Under the pieces are notes generated by a model. It had not been told where the DNA came from. It saw only the letters and a list, made by a program, of their open reading frames with translations, and searched no databases. A stretch of DNA of 20,605 nt from an uncultured Lachnospiraceae bacterium (GTDB taxonomy: Bacteria > Bacillota > Clostridia > Lachnospirales > Lachnospiraceae). How positions within the stretch are numbered: the stretch's first letter is position 1; each line of letters opens with the position of its first letter. Where the stretch lies: NCBI GenBank assembly GCA_910588885.1, contig CAJUSQ010000042.1:1-20605 (forward strand), given 5' to 3'. Shown here piece by piece: positions 13,282 to 20,174 of this stretch. Both the position numbers and the translations under genes were made by a program.

Positions 13282-14031
13282 ATGATTCGGGAAAAGAGAA
13301 AGCGGAAGAAGAAATGGAAACGGATTGGGATTACCTTTCTTACCTTAACGCTGCTGTGTTCCATAGGCGCCTTTGTGGTCGTCAAGGTGTTCACCGTGAA
13401 GAAGGTAGTGGTAAATGGAAACGAACATTATGACGATGCGGTCATTGAACAATGGGTGCTGAATGACGAATATTCCTGGAATACCCTGTATGTTTTCCTG
13501 AAGTACCGGTTCCTGGAACCGGAGCTGATGCCTTTTGTAGATACCATGGAGGTTACGATGAAGCCGCCCCATACCATTGAGATTGAGGTCTACGAAAAAG
13601 GGATCCTGGGATATGTGTATCTGGAAAGCCTGGGGCAAAACGCCTATTTTGATAAGGACGGCATCGTGGTGGAAACTTCTTCGGAGCTGATCGAAGGAGT
13701 TCCGCGGGTTCTGGGGCTTCCGGTGGATGCGGTAGTGCTCTATGAGCAGCTGCCGATTCCCGAGGAGCGGACGCTTAGGAATCTGCTGACCCTGACCCAG
13801 ATGCTGAAAAAATATGAGCTGGTGCCGGATGCCATTACCTGTAACGGGGATAAAACTTACGGGCTGTCATATGCAGGAGTTAAGGTTTCCATGGGGACCG
13901 AAGAGAATTTCAACGACAAGGTACTTCGGCTGTCCTACATCCTTCCCCGGCTGGAAGGGATGAACGGGACGCTGCATTTGGAAAGCTGGACGGAAAATAC
14001 AACGGATATTTCCTTTGTGAAAGAAGAATAA
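13282..14031 (+). CDS. ftsQ: Cell division protein FtsQ/DivIB
   Basis: 249 residues, bitopic. A very basic cytoplasmic N terminus (MIREKRKRKKKWKR) is followed by a membrane helix (about 14-36). A POTRA-type domain (about 37-108, starting VKKVVVNGNEHYDD) and an extracellular beta domain make up the rest. It forms the FtsQ-L-B type complex at the septum with the FtsL-like protein. The start has AAAGGGGG 6 nt upstream. It is the last gene of the mraZ-led operon, 64 bp after ftsW. No clear terminator separates it from ftsZ, so readthrough into ftsZ is possible. Confidence 0.9.
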   Translation: MIREKRKRKKKWKRIGITFLTLTLLCSIGAFVVVKVFTVKKVVVNGNEHYDDAVIEQWVLNDEYSWNTLYVFLKYRFLEPELMPFVDTMEVTMKPPHTIEIEVYEKGILGYVYLESLGQNAYFDKDGIVVETSSELIEGVPRVLGLPVDAVVLYEQLPIPEERTLRNLLTLTQMLKKYELVPDAITCNGDKTYGLSYAGVKVSMGTEENFNDKVLRLSYILPRLEGMNGTLHLESWTENTTDISFVKEE

Positions 14032-14123
14032 GCCAACACCCATATCGAAGCAGGAAGAAAAGAAATATTTTTCGTTGTAAATTCCGGCTGGCTAAACTGT
14101 TTAAAAAAAATTACAAATTAAGG

Positions 14124-14152
14124 TTGATTAATTTGTGGAAAAATTATATTAT
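14124..14152 (+). promoter_or_regulatory. Sigma-A-type promoter of ftsZ
   Basis: TTGATT (14124-14129), 17 bp, TATTAT (14147-14152), in an AT-rich stretch between ftsQ and ftsZ. Initiation near 14159 gives a leader of about 36 nt. Confidence 0.75.
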
Positions 14153-14194
14153 AGAGTATAAGAGCTTATATAGAAAGAAAAGGGAGGATGTACC

Positions 14195-15433
14195 TTGCTT
14201 GAAATAATGACAAACGAAGCAAATGCCAGCGCAAGAATCATTGTAATCGGTGTGGGCGGGGCTGGAAATAATGCTGTAAATAGAATGATTGATGAAAATA
14301 TCGGCGGTGTGGAGTTCGTGGGGGTGAATACGGACAAGCAGGCGTTAATGCTTTGCAAAGCGCCTACGCTGATTCAGATCGGCGAGAAGCTGACCAAGGG
14401 CTTAGGAGCCGGGGCGCAGCCGGAGATCGGCCAGAAGGCAGCGGAAGAGAGCAGTGAGGAGCTGTCCGCAGCCATTCAGGGAGCGGACATGGTTTTTGTT
14501 ACCTGCGGCATGGGCGGCGGAACCGGAACCGGTGCGGCTCCGATTGTGGCAGGGCTTGCCAAGGAACAGGGAATCCTGACGGTAGGGGTGGTAACGAAGC
14601 CCTTTAAGTTTGAAGCGAAGACCCGGATGGTGAATGCCCTTTCCGGAATTGATCGCTTGAAGGAGAGCGTGGATACCTTAATCGTGATTCCCAATGACAA
14701 GCTATTGGAGATTGTAGACCGAAGGACGACTATGCCGGATGCCCTGAAGAAGGCGGATGAGGTGCTGCAGCAGGCTGTACAGGGTATTACGGATCTGATT
14801 AACCTTCCGGCTTTGATTAACCTGGATTTTGCGGATGTACAGACCGTTATGAAGGACAAGGGACTGGCCCATATCGGAATCGGACAGGCCAAGGGCGACG
14901 AGAAGGCCAGCGAAGCCGTGAAGCTGGCAGTTGCAAGTCCTCTGCTGGAAACCACGATTACCGGGGCTTCCCATGTGATTATCAATATTTCCGGAGATAT
15001 TTCCCTGATGGATTCCAACGATGCCGTCAGCTACGTACAGGATTTGGCAGGGGATAACGTAAATATTATTTTCGGCGCCAAGTATGACGCAAGCAAGACG
15101 GATGAAGCCACCATTACGGTGATTGCTACGGGTCTGGAAGAAGCTGCCCCGGTTCAGGCAGCGCCGACGATTATGTCCGGCATGAAGTACGGCAGCGGAT
15201 CGGGCCTGCGTCAGTCCGGCGGTCTGACCGGAGGACGGGCAATGGGAGCCTCCAGTTCCGGCGGATACCGCCACGGGAATCCCTATGCGGGTATGACGGG
15301 AGGAGCCGGGACGGATTACGGTTCCAATGGAGCTTCCTTATTGAACGGAATGCAGCGGCAGCGGAATACCGAGAACAATATGCCGGAGAAGGATATCAAG
15401 ATTCCGGAGTTTTTGAAGAATACCAGAAGATAA
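14195..15433 (+). CDS. ftsZ: Cell division GTPase FtsZ
   Basis: 412 residues. It polymerises in a GTP-dependent way into the cytoplasmic Z ring that recruits the divisome. GVGGAGNNAVNRM (19-31), NTDKQAL and the tubulin signature GGGTGTG (107-113) form the nucleotide site; NLDFADVQTVM includes the T7 loop. A Gly/Ser-rich linker (about 325-395) leads to a C-terminal peptide, DIKIPEFLKNTRR, for binding partner proteins. The start is TTG: GGAGG (14183-14187) lies 7 nt upstream and MLEIMTNE matches the N termini of homologues, whereas the ATG at 14207 is too far away. ftsA is not adjacent. The gene has its own promoter and terminator. Confidence 0.98.
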   Translation: MLEIMTNEANASARIIVIGVGGAGNNAVNRMIDENIGGVEFVGVNTDKQALMLCKAPTLIQIGEKLTKGLGAGAQPEIGQKAAEESSEELSAAIQGADMVFVTCGMGGGTGTGAAPIVAGLAKEQGILTVGVVTKPFKFEAKTRMVNALSGIDRLKESVDTLIVIPNDKLLEIVDRRTTMPDALKKADEVLQQAVQGITDLINLPALINLDFADVQTVMKDKGLAHIGIGQAKGDEKASEAVKLAVASPLLETTITGASHVIINISGDISLMDSNDAVSYVQDLAGDNVNIIFGAKYDASKTDEATITVIATGLEEAAPVQAAPTIMSGMKYGSGSGLRQSGGLTGGRAMGASSSGGYRHGNPYAGMTGGAGTDYGSNGASLLNGMQRQRNTENNMPEKDIKIPEFLKNTRR

Positions 15434-15470
15434 TATTGTATTAGCAGAATAATATACGATTAAAAAGCGC

Positions 15471-15518
15471 ACCATATCTGGAAGCTTCCGGCAGCGGGAT
15501 TTTCAGATATGGTTTTTT
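15471..15518 (+). terminator. Rho-independent terminator after ftsZ
   Basis: ACCATATCTG (15471-15480) pairs with CAGATATGGT (15504-15513), followed by a T-tract. The 23-nt loop contains a further GAAGCTTC palindrome. Confidence 0.85.
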
Positions 15519-15525
15519 CTTTCAT

Positions 15526-15610
15526 AGGAAAGACCTTGCTATGGGAAAGACCTTGCTATGGGAAAGACCTTGCCATAGGAAAGATCTTGCCATGGGAAAG
15601 ACCTTGTCAT
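15526..15610 (+). repeat. Five tandem 17-bp repeats (minisatellite)
   Basis: Five contiguous units with consensus RGGAAAGACCTTGCYAT begin at 15526, 15543, 15560, 15577 and 15594. They differ from each other at only a few positions. The array lies between the ftsZ terminator and the spoIIGA promoter. The 17-bp unit is not a multiple of three, so it is unlikely to be coding. There are no unique spacers, so it is not a CRISPR array. The remaining bases up to 15665 are AT-rich with no gene. Confidence 0.9.
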
Positions 15611-15664
15611 AAAAAAGGCTTCCTGTCATTTCTTGTAAATCAAAAAATCAAAACCATTCCCGAT

Positions 15665-15698
15665 TTTGACAAAAAAAACAGGCATAAAACCATATAAT
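15665..15698 (+). promoter_or_regulatory. spoIIG-type promoter: 0A-like box on the -35 and long spacer
   Basis: TTGACA (15666-15671) and TATAAT (15693-15698) are both perfect but are 21 bp apart, too far for normal sigma-A initiation. TTTGACAAA (15665-15673) read on the minus strand is TTTGTCAAA, a match to the 0A box TTTGTCRAA lying on the -35. The Bacillus spoIIG promoter has the same plan (22-bp spacer, Spo0A bound over the -35). Weaker TGTC-containing sites occur upstream (about 15604 and 15623). Confidence 0.75.
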
Positions 15699-15730
15699 AA
15701 GAACAGGCAGGGAATTGGCTGTTCGGGAAA

Positions 15731-15747
15731 TCCCGTTCTCTGCGGGA
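15731..15747 (+). other. Small hairpin in the spoIIGA leader
   Basis: TCCCG and CGGGA with a 7-nt loop, just upstream of the Shine-Dalgarno GGGGGTG (15752-15758). It does not mask that site. Its role is unknown. Confidence 0.3.
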
Positions 15748-15762
15748 AAAAGGGGGTGTCTC

Positions 15763-16560
15763 TTGGAGTATGAATTTTACCCGGATGTGTTCTGGGTACG
15801 GAATTTTGCCATGGATGCTCTGGTTTTGCTCCTGGTAAGGCGGTTTCGACGGCAAGGCGGCAAAGTCTGCCGGATTTTTTTTGCCGCCGGTTTTGGCGCT
15901 GCGGCTTCGGTCCTTCTGTTTCTGTGTCTGCCGGGCTTTGCCTGGTACCAGCTTTGTATGCATGCGGTGGTAAACCCATTGACGGTTTTTCTTAGTTTTC
16001 GGGAAAAAAGCCTGAAAAGCTTCGGAACTGATGTTCTGCTTTCCTACGTGCTTACCATGCTGCTGGGCGGGTTTTTAAGCTACGGCATGGAAACCTTGGG
16101 CCAGTGGAACTATTTTTGGATCTGGGCCCTTGGAGGCTTTGGAATCGGTACGCTGCTGCTGCATGGGCTGCTAAGGCGTAAGGAAGCGGGGCAGGTCTAT
16201 GAAATCCTGCTGATTTCCAATGAGCAGAAGCTTTCCCTGCTGGGGTTTTTGGATACGGGGAATTTGCTGACGGATCCTACGGTACAGCAGCCGGTACATA
16301 TTATACAGGAGTGCCTGTTGCAGGAGGTGCTGGAAAAAGAGGGGCTTCCCCTTCGGTATATCCCGTTTCACTCCCTGGGACAGGAACAGGGCCTGCTTCC
16401 GGTGGTGACGCTGAAGGCCATGTATGTAAAGGGGATGGGAGAAAAGGGGGCAGAGAGCCTGGCTTATGTGGAAAAGCCGGTATTCGGGCTTGCAAAAGAG
16501 AAGCTGTTCCAAAGCAGGAATTATCAGGTAATTTTAAATGCCAAGTGCAATTTAGGATAA
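15763..16560 (+). CDS. spoIIGA: Sporulation sigma-E factor-processing peptidase SpoIIGA
   Basis: 265 residues from a TTG start. It is a membrane aspartic protease that removes the pro-sequence of sigma-E in the mother cell. The first 138 residues contain five hydrophobic helices (about 9-26, 35-58, 62-79, 88-108, 116-136). The soluble C-terminal half carries the aspartyl protease motif FLDTGN (Asp164). The TTG at 15763 is chosen because GGGGGTG lies about 5 nt upstream and MEYEFYPDVFWVRNFAMD fits the family's N terminus; a TTG at 15715 is open but has no ribosome site. It sits directly before its substrate gene sigE (12-bp gap) and behind a spoIIG-type promoter. Confidence 0.93.
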   Translation: MEYEFYPDVFWVRNFAMDALVLLLVRRFRRQGGKVCRIFFAAGFGAAASVLLFLCLPGFAWYQLCMHAVVNPLTVFLSFREKSLKSFGTDVLLSYVLTMLLGGFLSYGMETLGQWNYFWIWALGGFGIGTLLLHGLLRRKEAGQVYEILLISNEQKLSLLGFLDTGNLLTDPTVQQPVHIIQECLLQEVLEKEGLPLRYIPFHSLGQEQGLLPVVTLKAMYVKGMGEKGAESLAYVEKPVFGLAKEKLFQSRNYQVILNAKCNLG

Positions 16561-16572
16561 CAGGAGGTTGAC

Positions 16573-17313
16573 ATGTACATAAAAATTGCAATACCGGAGC
16601 AGATTCAGCTGAAGCTGTTTCCGACCCTTCACAATATGCTGGTGATTCAGCAGGGGGATGTCCACTACATCGGAGGGGCCGAGGTGCTTCCGCCGCCCCT
16701 GGAGCTTCAGGAGGAAATGCGGTGTATTGAAAAGCTGTCTTCCCAAGACTGCGACGCGGCGAAAAGCGAGCTGATCGAACATAATCTGCGGCTGGTGGTC
16801 TATATCGCCAAAAAATTCGATAATACGGGAATCGGTGTGGAGGACTTGATTTCCATCGGGACCATTGGGCTGATCAAGGCCATTAATACGTTTAATCCCA
16901 CAAAAAATATCAAGCTGGCCACCTATGCCTCCCGCTGTATTGAAAATGAGATTCTCATGTACCTAAGGAGGAACAGCAAGACGAAGCTGGAGGTATCCAT
17001 TGACGAGCCCCTGAATGTGGACTGGGACGGCAATGAACTGCTGCTTTCGGATATCCTGGGGACGGATGAGGATATCATTTACCGGGACATTGAAACGGAA
17101 GTGGAAAAGAGCCTGTTAAAGAAGGCCATTGAAAAGCTGACGCCCAGGGAACGCACCATTGTAGAGCTAAGGTTCGGCCTGGCCGGGGAGGGCGCTCCGG
17201 AATTGACCCAGAAGGAGGTGGCGGATTTATTGGGGATTTCCCAATCCTATATTTCCCGGTTGGAAAAGAAAATCATGAAGCGGCTGAAAAAGGAGATTGT
17301 GAAGTTCCAGTAG
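16573..17313 (+). CDS. sigE: RNA polymerase sporulation sigma factor, pro-sigma-E
   Basis: 246 residues. It directs early mother-cell transcription after SpoIIGA removes its N-terminal pro-sequence. The pro-sequence occupies roughly residues 1-31 and ends at the conserved HYIGGAEVLPPPL, as in Bacillus SigE. Region 2 follows (NLRLVVYIAKKFDNTGIGVEDLISIGTIG..., with ATYASRCIENEI). Region 4 contains the helix-turn-helix TQKEVADLLGISQSYISRLEKK. The block DEPLNVDWDGNELLLSDILGTD is diagnostic of SigE. AGGAGG lies 5 nt before the ATG. sigG is not immediately downstream as in Bacillus but inverted, about 1.9 kb away. Confidence 0.98.
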   Translation: MYIKIAIPEQIQLKLFPTLHNMLVIQQGDVHYIGGAEVLPPPLELQEEMRCIEKLSSQDCDAAKSELIEHNLRLVVYIAKKFDNTGIGVEDLISIGTIGLIKAINTFNPTKNIKLATYASRCIENEILMYLRRNSKTKLEVSIDEPLNVDWDGNELLLSDILGTDEDIIYRDIETEVEKSLLKKAIEKLTPRERTIVELRFGLAGEGAPELTQKEVADLLGISQSYISRLEKKIMKRLKKEIVKFQ

Positions 17314-17376
17314 GGAGCGCGGAACTGTGAAGTTCCGTCAGGGGGCATTGCCAGGAAAGAAGAAGGGGAAATTTTA

Positions 17377-17529
17377 ATGGGAATTTACTTGTGGCATGGC
17401 CCGGGATTTGGTAAGATAAAGGTATCAGAAGACCGTATTTTACCGGTGGCGCCCGGGATAGAACATGTGTTCTATAAGCAAAAAACGCAGAAGGGAACGC
17501 CATCCGAAGAAAAGGAGAAGTGCTTATGA
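17377..17529 (+). CDS. Possible small protein, 50 residues, unknown function
   Basis: An ORF starting MGIYLWHGPGFGKIKVSEDR and ending KEKCL. AGGGG lies about 9 nt upstream. Its stop overlaps the next start as ATGA (17526-17529), a common sign of translational coupling. The C-terminal half is Lys/Glu-rich. I recognise no family. Against it: the same DNA holds a promoter-like pair (TTGTGG 17389-17394, 17 bp, TAAGAT 17412-17417) and an 18-bp inverted repeat, so this may be a regulatory region that is open by chance. Confidence 0.4.
   Translation: MGIYLWHGPGFGKIKVSEDRILPVAPGIEHVFYKQKTQKGTPSEEKEKCL
17457..17474. promoter_or_regulatory. Inverted repeat with LexA-box-like core
   Basis: ATAGAACA-TG-TGTTCTAT, an 18-bp inverted repeat with 8-bp arms. 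Its core GAACATGTGTTC fits GAAC-N4-GTTC, like the palindrome at 9670-9681. It lies inside the small ORF, about 40 bp after the promoter-like pair at 17389-17417. Operator function is a guess. Confidence 0.3.
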
Positions 17530-19124
17530 AGTTGGAATTTCTAGGAGCTGCCCATGAGGTGACCGGAAGCTGCCACTATCTGCAATTGGGGGAGAAGCAT
17601 ATTTTAGTGGACTGCGGCATGGAGCAGGGGGCTGATTTGTACGAGAACCAGCAGATTCCCGTAAATGCCTCCAAAATTGATTTTTGCCTGATTACCCACG
17701 CGCACATTGACCATTCGGGGCTGCTGCCCCTGCTTTACAGCCATGGGTTCCGGGGACGTGTATATGCCACCAAGGCGACCTGTGAATTGTGCGGCATTAT
17801 GCTGAAGGACTCGGCCCATATTCAGATGTTTGAAGCGGAATGGAAAAACCGGAAGGCGAAACGGGCCGGGAAACCGGAAGTAGAGCCCATGTATACCATG
17901 GAAGACGCGCAGGGGGTGCTGGAGCATTTCATTCCCTGTGAGTATGACAATGTCATCTGTCTGGAAAATGAAATCCGCATCCGGTTCGTAGACGCCGGGC
18001 ATCTTCTCGGCTCTGCCAGTATTGAGGTTTGGGGAAAAGAGGAAGGGGAAGAGATCAAGATTGTTTTTTCCGGGGATATCGGGCACGGGGAAAAGCCGCT
18101 GCTTCGAAATCCTTCCTATATCGAAGAAGCGGATTATGTGGTAATGGAATCCACCTACGGGGATCGTCTGCAGCCTTCCCCGCCGGATTATGCGACGGAG
18201 CTGGCAAAGGTGCTGGGGGAAACCTTCCGGAAAGGCGGAAATCTGGTAATCCCGGCCTTTTCCGTAGGCAGAACCCAGGAAATGCTGTATTTCCTGCGGC
18301 GGATCAAGTCGGAGCATATGCTGCCGGAATTTGAGGATTTTATTACCTATGTGGACAGCCCGCTGGCGGTGGAGGCCACCCATATTTTCCATGAAAGCGT
18401 TTCCGAGTGCTTTGACGAGGAGGCCAAGGCGCTGGTATACCAGGGGATCAATCCCATCGGGTTTCCGGGGCTGAAAATGGCCATTACCAGCGAAGAGTCC
18501 AAGATGATTAACTTTGAAAGCAAGCCGGTGGTCATTTTGTCCGCCTCCGGTATGTGCGAGGCAGGAAGGATCCGCCACCATCTGAAGCATAACCTGTGGC
18601 GGCCCCAGTCCACCATCCTGTTTGTGGGCTTTCAGGTGCCGGGAACCTTAGGCTCCCATTTGCTCAACGGCGCCAAGGAGGTAAAGCTCTTTGGAGAAAC
18701 CATTGAGGTACGGGCCAGGATTGAGAATCTGGCCGGAATCAGCGGCCATGCGGATCAGGCCCATCTATTGCAGTGGATCGGCGCCTTCCGGAAGAAACCA
18801 AAACGTGTGTTTGTGATCCATGGAGAAGATAAGGTGACCGATGAATTTGCGGCCCTGGTCAAGGAGCAGCTGGGGATTGAAGCCGTAGCGCCCTACAGCG
18901 GGGACTGCTATGATCTGCTGTCCGATACCTGCATCGCCTTCGGCAGCCGGGAAGCCAAGGCGAAGAAGAAGGATGCCAGGGTGGTATCCAACGTATTTGC
19001 AAGGCTTCTGGCGGCCGGGGAACGTCTGCTTTCCGTAATCCGGCGGAACGAAGGGCTTGCGAATAAGGATCTGGCAAAATTTGCGGATCAGATCAATGCA
19101 ATTTGCGATAAATGGGACAGGTAA
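17526..19124 (+). CDS. Metallo-beta-lactamase/beta-CASP family RNA-processing nuclease
   Basis: 532 residues. The N-terminal metallo-beta-lactamase fold starts at MKLEFLGAAHEVTGSC, with zinc motif THAHIDHSG (H58, H60, D62, H63), DAGHLLGSAS and FSGDIG. The beta-CASP part shows VMESTYGDR, IPAFSVGRTQEML, DSPLAVEATHIF and SASGMCEAGRIRHHL. ISGHADQ and FVIHGE complete the active site. This is the CPSF73/Ysh1-like group of RNA endo- or exonucleases; the target RNA is unknown. A Lys-rich C-terminal extension (about 455-532) goes beyond the core. The ATG at 17526 has AAGGAG 8 nt upstream; a GTG at 17520 is too close to that site. It lies between sigE and the convergent sigG. Confidence 0.92.
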   Translation: MKLEFLGAAHEVTGSCHYLQLGEKHILVDCGMEQGADLYENQQIPVNASKIDFCLITHAHIDHSGLLPLLYSHGFRGRVYATKATCELCGIMLKDSAHIQMFEAEWKNRKAKRAGKPEVEPMYTMEDAQGVLEHFIPCEYDNVICLENEIRIRFVDAGHLLGSASIEVWGKEEGEEIKIVFSGDIGHGEKPLLRNPSYIEEADYVVMESTYGDRLQPSPPDYATELAKVLGETFRKGGNLVIPAFSVGRTQEMLYFLRRIKSEHMLPEFEDFITYVDSPLAVEATHIFHESVSECFDEEAKALVYQGINPIGFPGLKMAITSEESKMINFESKPVVILSASGMCEAGRIRHHLKHNLWRPQSTILFVGFQVPGTLGSHLLNGAKEVKLFGETIEVRARIENLAGISGHADQAHLLQWIGAFRKKPKRVFVIHGEDKVTDEFAALVKEQLGIEAVAPYSGDCYDLLSDTCIAFGSREAKAKKKDARVVSNVFARLLAAGERLLSVIRRNEGLANKDLAKFADQINAICDKWDR

Positions 19125-19130
19125 CGGAAC

Positions 19131-19201
19131 GCAAAAAAGCCTTGTAGATCCTTCAGCGGAACGCGTAGAGAGCCGGATGTTTCCAAGGATACTATTTTTT
19201 T
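19131..19201. terminator. Probable bidirectional terminator between convergent genes
   Basis: CCTTG (19140-19144) and CAAGG (19184-19188), with ATCCTT/AAGGAT as an alternative pairing, frame a 39-nt loop. T7 follows on the plus strand (19195-19201) and A6 precedes (19133-19138), giving a U-tract in each direction. The stem is weak. The plus-strand T-tract overlaps the last codons of sigG. Confidence 0.45.
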
Positions 19202-19977
19202 AAAGTGAGATAATTTTTCATTGTTTTTAATGCGGATTTTTCCAATCTGCTTACCTGGGCCTGGGAGATCTGGATCTCTTCGGCCACCTCCATCTGGGTT
19301 TTCCCCTGGAAAAAACGGAGCTGGATGATGTAGTTTTCCCGTTCTCCCAGCCGCTGCATGGCGTCGCTTAGGGAGAGCTCTTCCACCCAGGTATCTTCTT
19401 TGTTTTTCTTGTCGCTGATCTGATCCATAACATACAGCGTGTCGCCGCCGTCGGTATAAACAGGTTCGTACAGGCTAACCGGACTTTGGATGGCGTCCAG
19501 GGCAAATACGATTTCCTCTTTGGAAATGCCGATTTCTTCCGCAATTTCCGGCAGCGTGGGTTCCTGCAGATTCTTTTTTGTCAAAAGCTCCCGGGCATGG
19601 ATGGCCTTATAGGCGGTGTCCCGTAGGGAGCGGCTGACCCGTATGGAATTATTGTCCCTTAGATATCGGCGGATTTCCCCGATAATCATGGGGACGGCAT
19701 AGGTGGAAAATTTCACGTTCATGGTGGGGTCAAAGTTGTCAATGGATTTAATCAGGCCGATGCAGCCAATCTGAAACAGGTCGTCTACGTTTTCGTTGCT
19801 GGACGCAAAGCGCTTGATGACGCTTAACACAAGGCGGAGATTTCCTTTGATGTATTCTTCCCTGGCGGACTGGTCCCCTTCCCGGATGCGGGTAAACAGC
19901 GCTTCCTTTTCCTCTTCTTTTAAAACGGGGAGCTTTGCGGTATTGACGCCGCAGATTTCGACTTTGTAAACTGCCAT
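19192..19977 (-). CDS. sigG: RNA polymerase sporulation sigma factor sigma-G
   Basis: 261 residues. It directs late forespore transcription. The N terminus VEICGVNTAKLPVLKEEE is diagnostic of SigG. Region 2 is nearly canonical (NLRLVLSVIKRF, DDLFQIGCIGLIKSIDNFD, KFSTYAVPMIIGEIRRYLRDN). Region 3 contains SRSLRDTAYKA, and FALDAIQSPVSLYEPVYTDGGD precedes region 4 (FFQGKTQMEVAEEIQISQAQVSRLEK). The start has GGAGGT 6 nt upstream on the minus strand. In Bacillus and many clostridia it follows sigE in the same direction; here it is inverted and convergent with the nuclease gene, with its own upstream region and a sigma-G-like promoter. Confidence 0.97.
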   Translation of the reverse strand: MAVYKVEICGVNTAKLPVLKEEEKEALFTRIREGDQSAREEYIKGNLRLVLSVIKRFASSNENVDDLFQIGCIGLIKSIDNFDPTMNVKFSTYAVPMIIGEIRRYLRDNNSIRVSRSLRDTAYKAIHARELLTKKNLQEPTLPEIAEEIGISKEEIVFALDAIQSPVSLYEPVYTDGGDTLYVMDQISDKKNKEDTWVEELSLSDAMQRLGERENYIIQLRFFQGKTQMEVAEEIQISQAQVSRLEKSALKTMKNYLTLKK

Positions 19978-20087
19978 GATGGTACCTCCAGGATCTAATG
20001 GGATGGGAAAGCAGGGAATGCGGCCCGCCTGCTGCGCCTGTAGGGAAGGCCAGTGGGGATACCGTCACAAATCCGATGCCCTAAAAA

Positions 20088-20118
20088 GAGAATGCTCCGA
20101 TTTTACTACTTTTATTCA
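20088..20118 (-). promoter_or_regulatory. Candidate sigma-G-type promoter of sigG (autoregulation)
   Basis: On the minus strand: TGAATA (20118 to 20113), 18 bp, CATTCTC (20094 to 20088). This matches GHATR-N17/18-CATNHTA except for the last base. Initiation near 20081 gives a leader of about 100 nt without other visible signals. Confidence 0.5.
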
Positions 20119-20129
20119 TAAAAATTTTA

Positions 20130-20138
20130 TGTTAAAAT
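20130..20138 (+). promoter_or_regulatory. Possible extended -10 promoter of the rightmost gene
   Basis: TGTTAAAAT is an extended -10 with a poor -35 (near 20110). The AT-rich DNA around it also carries the minus-strand promoter for sigG, so the two would compete or be co-regulated. Confidence 0.4.
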
Positions 20139-20174
20139 AAAACCAAAGCACGAATGAAATGGAGATGGTTTGAA

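Noticed and set aside
15526..15610. CRISPR array
   Set aside because: The repeats are directly adjacent with no unique spacers, and no cas gene is present.
15509..15697. 62-codon ORF across the 17-bp repeats
   Set aside because: It starts inside the ftsZ terminator, has no ribosome site, runs through the spoIIG-type promoter, and the repeat unit shifts frame each copy.
17299..17336. Direct repeat GTGAAGTTCC at the end of sigE and just after it, with a CGGAACT/AGTTCCG hairpin
   Set aside because: It is short, with no T-tract, and probably a small local duplication; there is no sign of an attachment site or terminator.
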